Below the pieces are notes generated by a model. The model worked only from the letters and a program-made list of their open reading frames with translations. It did not search any database and was not told the DNA's origin. The translations under genes were made by a program, and so were the position numbers. A stretch of DNA of 64,000 nucleotides from Bacteroidia bacterium (lineage in GTDB: Bacteria > Bacteroidota > Bacteroidia > CAIKAF01), in the NCBI GenBank assembly GCA_016742095.1, contig JACVCJ010000001.1:124001-188000 (forward strand), read 5' to 3'. This document shows, piece by piece, positions 52,557 through 61,816 of the stretch (positions are counted from its first letter, which is position 1; each line of letters begins with the position of its first letter).

Positions 52557-54758
52557 ATGAAAATCAGACTTATCTTTATTTTACTGTTCGGTATAACGGT
52601 AAAACTCTGGTCACAACAGACGATCAGCGGTTTTGTACACGATAAGGACCGGACACCGCTTATTAATGTTCAGGTATACTGGAAACTGGCCCGCAACGGG
52701 GTGGTGACCGATACCGCAGGGATGTTTTCCATCCCTCTTTCGGCAAAAGAGGCCGATACCCTCGTATTTCGCATGGTGGGTTACCGGACGGAGTATTTTC
52801 AGCTGGAAGCCGGCGAATACGATTTTGAACTTTCGGCAGACAATACCCTGAAAGGCGCCACCATCGACGGCTCACAGCCCGGCATGGTCATGACCGAAAG
52901 TGTAGGCATACAATCGGTGATCACGGCGGCGGGCCTGCGCAAATCGGCCTGTTGCAACCTGGCAGAGGCCTTTGAGACCAATGGCGCTGTGGACGTATCG
53001 TTCAGCGATGCCATCACGGGAGCCAAACAGATACGCCTGCTGGGCCTCGACGGCAAATATGTACCTATTACCTTTGAAGGACTGCCCAACCTGCGTGGCC
53101 TGGCGTCCCTCTACGGGCTCAGTTATATCCCCGGGCCTTTTATCGAGAATATTTCCGTGTCCAAAGGGACCGGCTCGGTTACCCTGGGCTATGAAAGTAT
53201 GACGGGGCAGATCAATGTGGAATACAAAAAGCCCTTCGAAATGGAGAGGCTGCATGTGAACGGGTACTTCAACTCCATGACCCGCAGCGAACTGAACCTG
53301 GTAGCTTCGTACCGCTTTAAAAAGGGCTGGAGCACGGCGCTGTTCGCGCACGGCAATATCTTTCGCATGCATACCGACCGCAACAGGGACGGTTTCCTGG
53401 ATATGCCCTTCTCACACCAGGTGAACCTGAGCAACCGCTGGGTATATGCCAGTGAAAAGACCGAATTCCAGGCCGGTATCAAATATGTATGGGATGTAAA
53501 GGAAGGCGGACAGGGCGCCTATTACCGGCATCAGGGGCACAATGATTCAAACAGCTATTACCGTTTCTTCCTGAAGACACACCGCGCCGAAGCCTGGCTC
53601 AAGAACGGCTTTTTCTGGAAGAACAAACCCTATAAATCGCTGGCCTATACCATGACCTTTATTTACCACGATCAGCGCGGCAGCTACGGTCTGCGTCCCT
53701 ATACCGGACGGCAGACCACCGGGTACTTCAACAGTATTTACCAGAGCATCATCGTAAATACGAACCATAAGTTCAAGACCGGTGTAAGTTTCCTGTACGA
53801 TAAGGTAGACGAACGTTTTGCCACAGCCGGTACGGCCCGCACGGAATATGTGCCCGGGGTGTACGGAGAGTATACCTTCAGCCACCGCGAAAAGCTGGAC
53901 ATCATTGCCGGCCTGCGTTACGATTATCACAACCTGTATAAACACCAGGTAACCCCGCGCCTGCAGCTGAAAGTTACACCGGTGAAGGATCTCTCGCTGA
54001 AGCTGAGCGGAGGCCGCGGTTTCCGGAGTCCGAACGTATTTGCCGACAATGCGTTCCTGCTGGTATCGAACCGCCAGGTGGTGATACCGGCCACACTGAA
54101 GCCCGAAGTGTCCTGGAACGGGGGCGGAGGAGCCGTATACCGTTTCCAGAAGGGAAAAGTGAGTGGTAGTATCGGCGCCGATTATTTTTATACCTGGTTC
54201 CAGAACCAGCTGGTCCCGAATATGGAAACGGCCGGTCTGGTGGCTTTCGAAAATGTGGGCGGAGCTTCGTATGCCCATGCCTTCCAGCTCGATTTTATGC
54301 TGGAACCGGTAAAACGCCTGCAGTTTCACCTGAATGCCAAATGGAACGACGTACGTTCGGTATACAACGGCCAGCGTAAGGCCGTACCGTTCATCCCGGT
54401 GTACAAAGGGCTGCTGAACGTAGCCTACAGCACGGGAGGGCCCAACCCCTGGAGCTTTGACGCCACGGTGCAGTTGAACGGTCCGGCCCGTCTGCCGCTG
54501 ACCTACAACCCGGGAACGGGGGAGGCCAACCGCACACGATCGCCCGTGTACGCACTGCTTTTTGCACAGGTAAGCAAAAAATTCCGTAACTGGGAAGTGT
54601 ATATCGGGGGCGAGAACCTTACGGATTACCGTCAGCCCAATCCTGTGATCGATCCGCAGAACCCCGGCAGCGCCTCTTTTGACGCCTCACAGGTATGGGC
54701 GCCCGTGTTCGGGGCCATGGCCTACGGCGGCTTCCGCTATACCCTTAAATACAAGTAA
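52557..54758 (+). CDS. TonB-dependent receptor of the metal-handling module
   Basis: 733 residues from the ATG at 52557 (MKIRLIFILLFGITVKLWSQ). Signal cleavage is after about residue 20. A CarboxypepD_reg-like domain follows (ISGFVHDKDRTPLINVQVYW). The plug has a rare Cys pair in GLRKSACCNLAEAFETNGAV, then IRLLGLDGKYVPITFEGLPN and GTGSVTLGYESMTGQINVEY. The barrel runs to the end, FRYTLKYK. Flanking HYC_CC_PP-like and HMA-domain genes suggest that the ligand is a metal such as copper, or a metal complex. That is inference from context and the Cys pair; metal receptors and siderophore receptors cannot be told apart by sequence alone. Confidence 0.9.
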   Translation: MKIRLIFILLFGITVKLWSQQTISGFVHDKDRTPLINVQVYWKLARNGVVTDTAGMFSIPLSAKEADTLVFRMVGYRTEYFQLEAGEYDFELSADNTLKGATIDGSQPGMVMTESVGIQSVITAAGLRKSACCNLAEAFETNGAVDVSFSDAITGAKQIRLLGLDGKYVPITFEGLPNLRGLASLYGLSYIPGPFIENISVSKGTGSVTLGYESMTGQINVEYKKPFEMERLHVNGYFNSMTRSELNLVASYRFKKGWSTALFAHGNIFRMHTDRNRDGFLDMPFSHQVNLSNRWVYASEKTEFQAGIKYVWDVKEGGQGAYYRHQGHNDSNSYYRFFLKTHRAEAWLKNGFFWKNKPYKSLAYTMTFIYHDQRGSYGLRPYTGRQTTGYFNSIYQSIIVNTNHKFKTGVSFLYDKVDERFATAGTARTEYVPGVYGEYTFSHREKLDIIAGLRYDYHNLYKHQVTPRLQLKVTPVKDLSLKLSGGRGFRSPNVFADNAFLLVSNRQVVIPATLKPEVSWNGGGGAVYRFQKGKVSGSIGADYFYTWFQNQLVPNMETAGLVAFENVGGASYAHAFQLDFMLEPVKRLQFHLNAKWNDVRSVYNGQRKAVPFIPVYKGLLNVAYSTGGPNPWSFDATVQLNGPARLPLTYNPGTGEANRTRSPVYALLFAQVSKKFRNWEVYIGGENLTDYRQPNPVIDPQNPGSASFDASQVWAPVFGAMAYGGFRYTLKYK

Positions 54759-54784
54759 AACTTTAATCGTACATTTGAAAAGAT

Positions 54785-55144
54785 ATGAGAACCATCAGAA
54801 ATAGCATTCCGGCCTTCCTGCTCCTGGCAGGCGTATTGTTTGTATTTGCCTGCAAAAGTTCCGAATCGGTTGCGGGCGGTACCTATGTATCGGCGGTGAT
54901 CACCACCAGTGCCGAATGCGATATGTGTAAGGCCAAGATCGAAGGCGTGGTAGGCGAGATGAAGGGCGTGCGCTCGGCGAAGGTAGACCTGGCCAGCAAA
55001 ACACTTTCGGTGCGTTACAGCAAGGACAAGATCAGCCTGGACGAGATCCGCAAGGAAGTGACCGGCCTGGGTTACCGTGCAGACCAGATGGCACCCAGCG
55101 CTACGGCCTACCAGGCATTGCCGGCCTGCTGCAAAAAGAAATAG
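54785..55144 (+). CDS. HMA-domain lipoprotein (metal-binding)
   Basis: 119 residues. A lipoprotein signal ends VFAC (Cys23). A heavy-metal-associated domain fills about 34-105: VSAVITTSAECDMCKAKIEG carries the CxxC metal site, then VGEMKGVRSAKVDLASKTLS, then IRKEVTGLGYRADQ. The C-terminus adds another pair, LPACCKKK. HMA domains carry Cu(I), Zn or Hg; being lipid-anchored in the envelope, it could take metal from the TonB receptor or shield against it. Twenty-six nt after the receptor; probably the same operon. Confidence 0.9.
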   Translation: MRTIRNSIPAFLLLAGVLFVFACKSSESVAGGTYVSAVITTSAECDMCKAKIEGVVGEMKGVRSAKVDLASKTLSVRYSKDKISLDEIRKEVTGLGYRADQMAPSATAYQALPACCKKK

Positions 55145-55201
55145 GAAGGCTGACGGGCAGAATTTAACGGGACATGTGCCGCAAAAACCGTCTGAAAAAC
55201 G

Positions 55202-55209
55202 CATATTTG
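55202..55209 (+). promoter_or_regulatory. punA -7 box
   Basis: CATATTTG (one mismatch to TAnnTTTG), ending 15 nt before the ATG at 55225. It supports that start over an in-frame ATG at 55174. No clear -33. Confidence 0.4.
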
Positions 55210-55224
55210 CAAAAAATCACACAC

Positions 55225-56055
55225 ATGTTCAATTGTAATCTTGCCCTGATCGAAGAGACCGCCGCGTTCATCAAAACCAAAACGGACATCCGCCCGCTGG
55301 TGGGTGTAGTACTGGGCTCCGGCCTGGGCGGTGTGGTTTCCAGGATAGAGATACAGCATACGATACCGTATTCAGATATTCCGAATTTCCCCCAGAGTAC
55401 CGTAATGGGTCACGGGGGAAATTTACTTTTCGGCCACTGGAACGGCGTGCCCGTATGCGTGATGCAGGGCCGTTTCCACTACTATGAAGGTTACCCGATA
55501 CAGCAGGTGACCTTCCCGATACGGGTAATGAAACTACTGGGCGTGGAAACCCTGATGGTGAGCAATGCTGCGGGCGGACTGAACCCGGCCCAGCACATCG
55601 GGGAACTGATGATCATCAACGACCACATCAATATGCAGCCCGAACACCCGCTGCGCGGCCGTAACGAAGAACGTATGGGCCCGCGTTTCCCCGATATGAG
55701 CGAGGTGTACGATGCCGCACTGATCGCTCTCTGTAAAGAAAAGGCCGTTGCCATGGGCCTGCACGTGAGCGAAGGCGTGTATGTGGGTGTGCAGGGGCCT
55801 ACCTTTGAAAGCCCTGCGGAATACCGTATGTTCCGTCTGCTCGGCGGCGACGCGGTGGGCATGAGCACCGTGCCCGAAATTATCGTAGCGCGTCATATGC
55901 AGATGCGTTGTTTTGCCATGAGCGTGATCACCGACCTGGGCGTGGACGGAAAGATCGTAGAGATATCGCATGACGATGTAGTGAAGGCAGCGAACGAGGC
56001 CGGCGAAAAAATGACGGAGCTGTTCGGAAAAATGCTGGAAGAAATAGGGAAATAA
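55225..56055 (+). CDS. punA: purine nucleoside phosphorylase (trimeric type)
   Basis: 276 residues from the ATG at 55225 (MFNCNLALIEETAAFIKTKT). Phosphate-binding VVLGSGLGGVV (about 28-38), STVMGHGGNLLFGHW, GRFHYYEGYP, the central LMVSNAAGGLNP, and GVYVGVQGPTFESPAEY are the motifs of the guanosine/inosine-type trimeric PNP. It cleaves purine nucleosides with phosphate for base salvage. It is placed after the metal module without functional link and probably has its own promoter. Confidence 0.95.
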   Translation: MFNCNLALIEETAAFIKTKTDIRPLVGVVLGSGLGGVVSRIEIQHTIPYSDIPNFPQSTVMGHGGNLLFGHWNGVPVCVMQGRFHYYEGYPIQQVTFPIRVMKLLGVETLMVSNAAGGLNPAQHIGELMIINDHINMQPEHPLRGRNEERMGPRFPDMSEVYDAALIALCKEKAVAMGLHVSEGVYVGVQGPTFESPAEYRMFRLLGGDAVGMSTVPEIIVARHMQMRCFAMSVITDLGVDGKIVEISHDDVVKAANEAGEKMTELFGKMLEEIGK

Positions 56056-56310
56056 CAGGGGCGTATATCCTGTAACGCCTACCGGAAAAGGATCAGGCGA
56101 CGTTTTTGGATAGTTATTATTTTTTTATTTTGCGACAGGAAATTAACTCTCTTTTCCGTTGTGTGTTAACTGTTTATTACCAGTGCATTATCAGCAGGTG
56201 TCGTATTTTCTGCCCCATTGGTCTACTTATTATTTTGGTAAAGCGAAAGACACACCCTGTTTATATTAAAGTATTCTTTTTGCTCCGTAATCAAACAAAT
56301 ACAAAAAAAC
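56056..56310 (+). other. A/T-rich intergenic region before the repeat protein
   Basis: 255 nt. Weak hairpins lie just after punA (GGCGT/ACGCC and CGCCT/AGGCG), the second followed by TTTTT, a possible weak terminator. Several near-matches to the -7 box occur (TTATTTTG type near 56130 and 56235) but none has both elements, so the promoter of the next gene is not fixed. Confidence 0.35.
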
Positions 56311-58815
56311 ATGAGAAGATATTACTATCTCTTCCTGCTTTTTTGTGTATGGAACGGAACCTCTGTCTATGCGCAACTGAGCATCACTGCAACCGGTGTG
56401 AACTTCACACAGGACTTTAACTCCATGGGTGGCTCCACGGGAACGATTCCCGGCGGCTTCCGTGCGGGTAATCCTTCCAATGCTTCCGACGACCATAATG
56501 CGAATGGTACAACAACCAGCCAGGCAACTACAACATTTTCCAGTACCCAGACCGGCGGCTGTTACAACATAGGTGTGGCCAACAACACCAGTGACCGTGC
56601 CCTGGGTTTCCTGAACAGCAGCTCTTTTACCACAGGTAAGGCAATTACGCTGCAGATCACAAACAATACAGGTGTGCCGATCAATGACATCACGCTCAGC
56701 TGGAACTATGAAAAATACCGTCCCGGTAACCGCGAGTGGACCTGGAACTTTTTTCACGGAGCAACATCTCTTCCCAATACGGCATTGGCCGCAGGTAACC
56801 AGACCTACCCTACCGACGGTAGCAATGGTTCTACCATTACGCCTCCGCTAAGTGTTTCTAAATCGGTGACCATTTCCGGTCTGAACATCGCCCCGGGCGC
56901 ATCGTACTATTTCCGCTGGAAACTGAACGGTAACGGCGGTAGCTCCAACGGGCAGGCCCTGGCCATCGACGATTTCGTGATCAACTGTACCAGTAACGTT
57001 TCTCCGTGCCCTCCGGGTACGCCCTCCGTTACCCTGGGTAACGATACGGCTTTCTGTGCCGGAACACCTTTTTCCCTGCTGCTGAATGCCGGTAATGCCG
57101 GTGCTTCTTTCGACTGGAACAACGGTGCATCCACCTCACAGACCTTCACCGCCACCACACCGGGAACCTATATCGTAAAAGTAACCGACGGCAGCGGCTG
57201 TATCGGCCGCGATACCCTCGTGATCGTTTCTAAACCCCTGCCCGTAATTCCGCTCAGCAATACCGCTTCATACTGTGCCGGTACGCCTTTCAGCATGACC
57301 CTGGATGCCGGCAACCCCGGTGCCGCCTACGACTGGGAAAACGGTGCCGCCAATACACAAACCTACACCGTAACCACTGCCGGAACTTATTCCGTAGTAG
57401 TTACGGGAACAAACGGCTGCGTGGCAAGTGATTCGATCGTGATTACACAGAACCCGCTGCCGGTAGTGAACATCGGGGTGGATACCTCTTTCTGCGCCGG
57501 ATCTTCGTTCTTCCGTATCTATGATGCCGGCAACCCGGGATCTACCTACAGCTGGAACGGCGGAGCCTTCACCGGTCAGACCTTCATCGCCAACCAGGCA
57601 GATACCTATACCGTAACGGTAACCACACCGGCGCTCTGTTCTGCCAGCGATACGGTGATCGTTACCGAAGTAGCCCTGCCGGTAGTGAACCTGGGCGCGG
57701 ATACGGCTTACTGCGCCGGGACGCCTTTCTCCTGGACCCTGGATGCCGGTAATGCAGGCGCCGCCTTCGACTGGAACAACGGTGCCGATTCTGTACAAAC
57801 CTTTGTGGTAAGCGGTCCGGGTAACTGGTTCGTGACCGTAACGGATTCGAACAGCTGTGTAAATTCAGATTCTGTATTTGTTACGGAACATGCACTGCCG
57901 GTAGTAACACTGCCTGCTGATACGGCTTACTGTGCCGGAACGCCTTTCTCCTGGACCCTGGATGCCGGTAATGCCGGAGCTGCTTTCGACTGGAACAACG
58001 GTGCCGATTCTGTACAGACCTTTGTGGTCAGCAGCGCCGGCAACTGGTTTGTAACGGTAACCGATTCCAACAGCTGCGTAAATTCAGATTCGGTGATCGT
58101 AACCGAAAACCCACTGCCTGTCGTAGACCTGGGTAACGATACCTCTTACTGTGCAGGCGTTGCCTTTGCCTGGGCCATCAATGCCGGTAATCCCGGAGCT
58201 ACGTACAGCTGGAACAACGGTGCCGACTCTGCGGCCGTATTTACTGCAACTACCGCCGGCACCTACTCGGTTGTGGTTACCGATGTGAACGGCTGTGTGA
58301 ATGCAGACTCTGTGATCGTGACGGAAAATCCGCTGCCGGTACTGGACCTGGGCCCGGATGTGGTTACACCGGACCAGAATGCGGTACTGACCGGTCCTTC
58401 GGGCTTTGCCGCCTACAGCTGGAGCAACGGCCAGAGCACACAGAATATTTCTGTATCGCAAACGGGCACCTACACGCTCACCGTAACGGATGCCAACGGC
58501 TGTACGGCCAGCGATAACATCGGGGTGCTGATCACCTTTTCGAACGAAGAAACGGAACTGGCCCTGGACGCTACGGTGTACCCGAACCCGTCGAACGGTT
58601 ACCTGCACATCCGCCTCAACGAAACGCTGAAAGGCGCTGCCGATGTGGCGCTCTTCAACATGGCGGGTCAGTCGGTGTACAACAGCCGTATTCAGCAGGG
58701 TGACCCGGAGGCTGAAGTTACCCTGGACCTGGCGCACCTGGCCGAAGGGATGTACGTCCTGCACCTGAACGGTGATGCCAAAACACGGACCTTTAAAATT
58801 ATCATACGGAAATAA
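56311..58815 (+). CDS. T9SS type A secreted repeat protein (six 73-residue repeats)
   Basis: 834 residues. Signal peptide about 1-21 (VYA|Q). The N-terminal beta domain (about 22-236; LSITATGVNFTQDFNSMGGS to ALAIDDFVINC) resembles the sandwich found before extracellular nucleases. Then come six repeats of exactly 73 codons, residues 237-674, and a seventh, incomplete one to about 745. Each has LPVV.L..DT.YCAGTPF, an N-G-A core and a C..SDS.IVTE end with one conserved Cys pair, an Ig-like SprB-type fold. Repeats 4 and 5 are nearly identical. The T9SS type A domain starts ATVYPNPSNGYLHIRLN. Probably a surface stalk. Confidence 0.93.
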   Translation: MRRYYYLFLLFCVWNGTSVYAQLSITATGVNFTQDFNSMGGSTGTIPGGFRAGNPSNASDDHNANGTTTSQATTTFSSTQTGGCYNIGVANNTSDRALGFLNSSSFTTGKAITLQITNNTGVPINDITLSWNYEKYRPGNREWTWNFFHGATSLPNTALAAGNQTYPTDGSNGSTITPPLSVSKSVTISGLNIAPGASYYFRWKLNGNGGSSNGQALAIDDFVINCTSNVSPCPPGTPSVTLGNDTAFCAGTPFSLLLNAGNAGASFDWNNGASTSQTFTATTPGTYIVKVTDGSGCIGRDTLVIVSKPLPVIPLSNTASYCAGTPFSMTLDAGNPGAAYDWENGAANTQTYTVTTAGTYSVVVTGTNGCVASDSIVITQNPLPVVNIGVDTSFCAGSSFFRIYDAGNPGSTYSWNGGAFTGQTFIANQADTYTVTVTTPALCSASDTVIVTEVALPVVNLGADTAYCAGTPFSWTLDAGNAGAAFDWNNGADSVQTFVVSGPGNWFVTVTDSNSCVNSDSVFVTEHALPVVTLPADTAYCAGTPFSWTLDAGNAGAAFDWNNGADSVQTFVVSSAGNWFVTVTDSNSCVNSDSVIVTENPLPVVDLGNDTSYCAGVAFAWAINAGNPGATYSWNNGADSAAVFTATTAGTYSVVVTDVNGCVNADSVIVTENPLPVLDLGPDVVTPDQNAVLTGPSGFAAYSWSNGQSTQNISVSQTGTYTLTVTDANGCTASDNIGVLITFSNEETELALDATVYPNPSNGYLHIRLNETLKGAADVALFNMAGQSVYNSRIQQGDPEAEVTLDLAHLAEGMYVLHLNGDAKTRTFKIIIRK
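57019..58332 (+). repeat. six direct repeats of 219 bp
   Basis: Units start at 57019, 57238, 57457, 57676, 57895 and 58114; all are exactly 219 bp (73 codons). Units 57676-57894 and 57895-58113 are closest, with many identical runs, which indicates recent duplication. A diverged seventh unit begins at 58333. The register never breaks, so copy number can change without frameshift. Confidence 0.9.
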
Positions 58816-58837
58816 GACCCATTTCCCCATGCTTTTT

Positions 58838-58873
58838 AAAAGGCTGTTCCGCTGCACGCTGGGCAGCCTTTTT
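58838..58873 (+). terminator. terminator after the repeat protein
   Basis: AAAAGGCTG (58838-58846), a 17-nt loop, CAGCCTTTTT (58864-58873). The stem continues into the A and T runs. Confidence 0.85.
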
Positions 58874-58931
58874 CATTTGACAGACTTGAAAAAAAACACA
58901 GCAAAAATGTATGGACGAAGTATTCTGCAAA

Positions 58932-58939
58932 TACCTTTG
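58932..58939 (+). promoter_or_regulatory. orphan -7 box
   Basis: A perfect TACCTTTG with no -33 at the right distance. Transcription would start near 58943, ahead of the small reading frame ending at 59160. Confidence 0.4.
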
Positions 58940-58986
58940 TATGTCAGATCTTATCGGTCTGGGCTGCTCTACTGCTAAGCTGCTGG

Positions 58987-59160
58987 TTGTGGAAAGTGGG
59001 CGAAATAGCAGTAAATAATGAAGAGCGATATAAGTTGTCGGATGAAGTACTGATCACCCTGCTGGCAACCACTACACTCAATGTGATCGGTATCATCACG
59101 ATCGTTATGACCGATCTGTTCAACGGAAGATCCGAAGAAGAAAATAAAGACAAGGATTAA
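58987..59160 (+). CDS. possible small membrane protein (57 codons, TTG start) or gene remnant
   Basis: Read back from the TAA at 59160, the frame gives YKLSDEVLITLLATTTLNVI, then GIITIVMTDLFNG and a charged tail. There is one clear membrane segment; the L-S-D-E-V-L..TTT.NV.G pattern looks like a real conserved C-terminus, not noise. The only start after the -7 box at 58932 is the TTG at 58987, preceded by more coding-like hydrophobic sequence, so it may be the end of a longer, broken gene. Function unknown. It converges on the type-B gene at 59167. Confidence 0.4.
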   Translation: MWKVGEIAVNNEERYKLSDEVLITLLATTTLNVIGIITIVMTDLFNGRSEEENKDKD

Positions 59161-59166
59161 GATCAT

Positions 59167-61815
59167 TTACTCCCGCACCACGGTAACGGCCGTATTGTGA
59201 AAGGCCGTGCCCGTCTTCAGTACCAGGAAATAAACACCGGAACTGATGTGGTCGGGATTCCATTCGGCCGGCAGTCCTTCGGAACGGAATACCGAAATGC
59301 CCCAGCGGTTAAACACCTGTATTTCGGTGCAATCTGTAAATCCCGGCGGAACAAGGGCTTTCCATATATCGTTGTTCCCGTCGCCATTGGGCGTAATAAT
59401 ATTCGGAAGCTGTATCTGCAGGTAATCTTTCAGTTCCTTGGCCGTAAGCGTCTGGCCCGCCGTATCGGTACACTGCTGGTTATAAGCCACCAGGTTCAGC
59501 GTATAATTGCCGGAGTAAGGCACGGTAATTTGCACGGAACTGCCGCTGCCGAGCGCATCGGGCAGGTGGAACCACTGAATGCTGTCGTTGCTGGCAGAGA
59601 TATCGTTAAAGGTCATCACCAGCCCTTCGCAGGCAGGGAATACGTCGGCTTCTTCAAAAGCGGCTTCCGGGTTGGGAATACTTTCAATGTTCAGCAGCAG
59701 GGTATCGGTACACAGACCCTCGTAATCCAGTACGATCTCGTAACTTAGCGTACTGCTTACCAGTATTTCGGCCGTACATCCATTCAGTTCCTGCGGCAGG
59801 GGATCCCAGCTGCACTGTACATTCGGTCCGGAAACAGGGGTATATACGAAAAGTGTATGTTCACAAAGGCTGGTGTCGATATCGTCTTTGGGTACGTCGG
59901 GCACGCGTATACGCAGACTGTTGGTGTCGGAGCAACCATGTATATCCGTAAACTCCGTAATGTAATCGAAATTCTGCGGCGGATAAAAAATATGACTGCC
60001 CGGTATGTCCGGCATATTGTACAGGTTGGGCTGTACGCTCAGTTGTAACGAATCCGGATACAGCAGCGTAATACTATCGCCGAAACACACTATATATTCA
60101 GCGGCCCAGGGATTCAGTGGCAGGGGCAGCACCTCCACATAAATACTGTCGGTGCGTGTACAGGTAAGCGGATCGGAAACAGTGAGCGTGTAATAGCCCG
60201 ACTGTTGTGCCAGGGCATACACGGTAGGGCCATTCAGCGGCGGAATAAGTCCCGGACCGCTCCAGGTATAACTGCTGAAGCCCGTATTGCTGCAGCTCAG
60301 CAGGATGGTGTCTCTGAAACAGGCGCTGTCGGCCGCGCTCAGGCTGAATTGAGGCTCGGGCAGTATCACCAGGTCATGCTGGGCGGTATCGCTGTTGCAT
60401 ACGCCCTGCCAGATAAGTTGTACAGAACCGTTGCCTGTATTGTTCCACTGAGTGCCTGCATCCGGCAGTGTGGCCGGGGTGGTAAGCGTTCCGTTCTGCA
60501 CGCTCCAGAGAAAAGTACCCGCCGGCACATTGGAACCGAATGTGAGCATTTCGCCGAGACACACCGAATCGGGGCCGCTGATCTCTACTTCAAAGGGCAG
60601 ACTGTCTACCTGGAACGAAAGTATATCGAAGTCGTTCTTGGGGAGGCAGCCGTCGTCCACGGCCTGTATGTACAGGTTGTAGGGGAAGGGCGAAGCCTGT
60701 CCGCAAACCGGGGCAAAGCATACGTTCAGTATGGTTTCGGAGGCCGTACTGCTCAGTACGCTGATCTGGGGCGGGTTCGGCAGATCGAGGATCGGTCCGC
60801 CGAACGTATAACTGAGGCTGTCTCCGTCGGCATCGCTCAGCGTTACCTGTACGCATACCTCTTCTTCTTCGTGTACGTTCACCAGGGTGCTGCCGCTTTG
60901 CAGCTGTACCTGCGGCGGATCGTTCTGCGGACATTGCGTAACGGCGATCTGCAGCTCGCGCCGCGTTTTGTTCAGCAGCTGGTTGTTACGAAATTCGTTC
61001 ACCTCGAGGGCGATCACGAAACTGCCGGGAATACTGCCTTTAATGCGGGTGAGTCCGTTGGACGCGTTCAGGAATACATATCCGCCCGGTCCGAAGGGCT
61101 GCGTGGGCGAAAATCCCGCTGCGTAAGTTACCAGCGGCGGCTCATAGCCCAGCGGATTGGGCGGCGGCGGCGCCGTATTGGTGGGAATGCCGTAACCGGC
61201 GTAGGGATGCACCCAGTTGTAAATAAGCAGGTCGCCATCCGGATCGATGGCCGTGTTGGGAAGGGTGAGCGTATCGCCGATGCATACCAGCGGAAGTGCG
61301 GCCGGTTCAAACACAGGCGTACTGTTGGGCTGTGCGGTAGGCGGAATGGTACACACAAAGCTTTCGGACTGCAGGGAAGGGCCGTTCAGGCTGATGACCT
61401 GGCTGCTGCGGCAGCAACGTTCGTAAAAGAGTATATACCCCACCGCAGAGGCCGGCAGCAGCAGCGTATCCCGGTAAATGCCCTCGTACATGCAGATGCT
61501 GAAGGGTACGATACAGCCGGGAGGCAGCATCGGTTCTACTTTACGTGTCTGGCTGAGTTGCAGGGTAAGTGTCTGTAACAGCGGTTTGAACTCGCCGCTT
61601 ACATTTTCGTAGAGTCCGGCGCTCAGCGGACTTTCCGGGAAAGGGATCTCTGAGCCGGATGTGCAGTCGGTATAGGTTGTGAGTTGTATGGCGTAGCGGA
61701 ACTGTCCGTTCTGCATGCCCAGGTAGGTATAGCCGAAATCGCCGCCCAGCAGGTGACTGGCCGAAGCCAGGCCCGAACCCAGGAAAAAGAACAGGAGTAA
61801 AAGGCGGTATTTCAT
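59167..61815 (-). CDS. T9SS type B secreted protein with SprB/PKD-like domains
   Basis: 882 residues. Signal peptide 1-19 (ASA|S). The mature start HLLGGDFGYTYLGMQNGQFR is the family opening of many Bacteroidota gliding-associated proteins that continue with TTYTDC and YERCCRS. Cadherin/PKD-like segments follow (ALPLVCIGDTLTLPNTAIDP, then VCVQVTLSDADGDSLSYTFG), then several Cys-pair Ig-like modules. The type B sorting domain starts QLPNIITPNGDGNNDIWKAL and has QVFNRWGISVFRS. Its ATG lies 1 nt after the stop of the upstream gene at 61817, so translation is coupled. Confidence 0.93.
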   Translation of the reverse strand: MKYRLLLLFFFLGSGLASASHLLGGDFGYTYLGMQNGQFRYAIQLTTYTDCTSGSEIPFPESPLSAGLYENVSGEFKPLLQTLTLQLSQTRKVEPMLPPGCIVPFSICMYEGIYRDTLLLPASAVGYILFYERCCRSSQVISLNGPSLQSESFVCTIPPTAQPNSTPVFEPAALPLVCIGDTLTLPNTAIDPDGDLLIYNWVHPYAGYGIPTNTAPPPPNPLGYEPPLVTYAAGFSPTQPFGPGGYVFLNASNGLTRIKGSIPGSFVIALEVNEFRNNQLLNKTRRELQIAVTQCPQNDPPQVQLQSGSTLVNVHEEEEVCVQVTLSDADGDSLSYTFGGPILDLPNPPQISVLSSTASETILNVCFAPVCGQASPFPYNLYIQAVDDGCLPKNDFDILSFQVDSLPFEVEISGPDSVCLGEMLTFGSNVPAGTFLWSVQNGTLTTPATLPDAGTQWNNTGNGSVQLIWQGVCNSDTAQHDLVILPEPQFSLSAADSACFRDTILLSCSNTGFSSYTWSGPGLIPPLNGPTVYALAQQSGYYTLTVSDPLTCTRTDSIYVEVLPLPLNPWAAEYIVCFGDSITLLYPDSLQLSVQPNLYNMPDIPGSHIFYPPQNFDYITEFTDIHGCSDTNSLRIRVPDVPKDDIDTSLCEHTLFVYTPVSGPNVQCSWDPLPQELNGCTAEILVSSTLSYEIVLDYEGLCTDTLLLNIESIPNPEAAFEEADVFPACEGLVMTFNDISASNDSIQWFHLPDALGSGSSVQITVPYSGNYTLNLVAYNQQCTDTAGQTLTAKELKDYLQIQLPNIITPNGDGNNDIWKALVPPGFTDCTEIQVFNRWGISVFRSEGLPAEWNPDHISSGVYFLVLKTGTAFHNTAVTVVRE

Positions 61816-61816
61816 A

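Noticed and set aside
56106-56420. 104-codon rightward frame before and overlapping the repeat protein
   Set aside because: It overlaps the signal peptide of the 56311 gene in another frame and has no motif; treated as noise.
57019-58332. Regular 219-bp repeats as a possible CRISPR or satellite array
   Set aside because: The repeats keep one coding frame, have no unique spacers, and end in a T9SS sorting domain; they are protein repeats.
60205-61578. 457-codon open frame antisense to the type-B gene at 59167
   Set aside because: A shadow frame; Arg/Gly/Val-rich with no domain.
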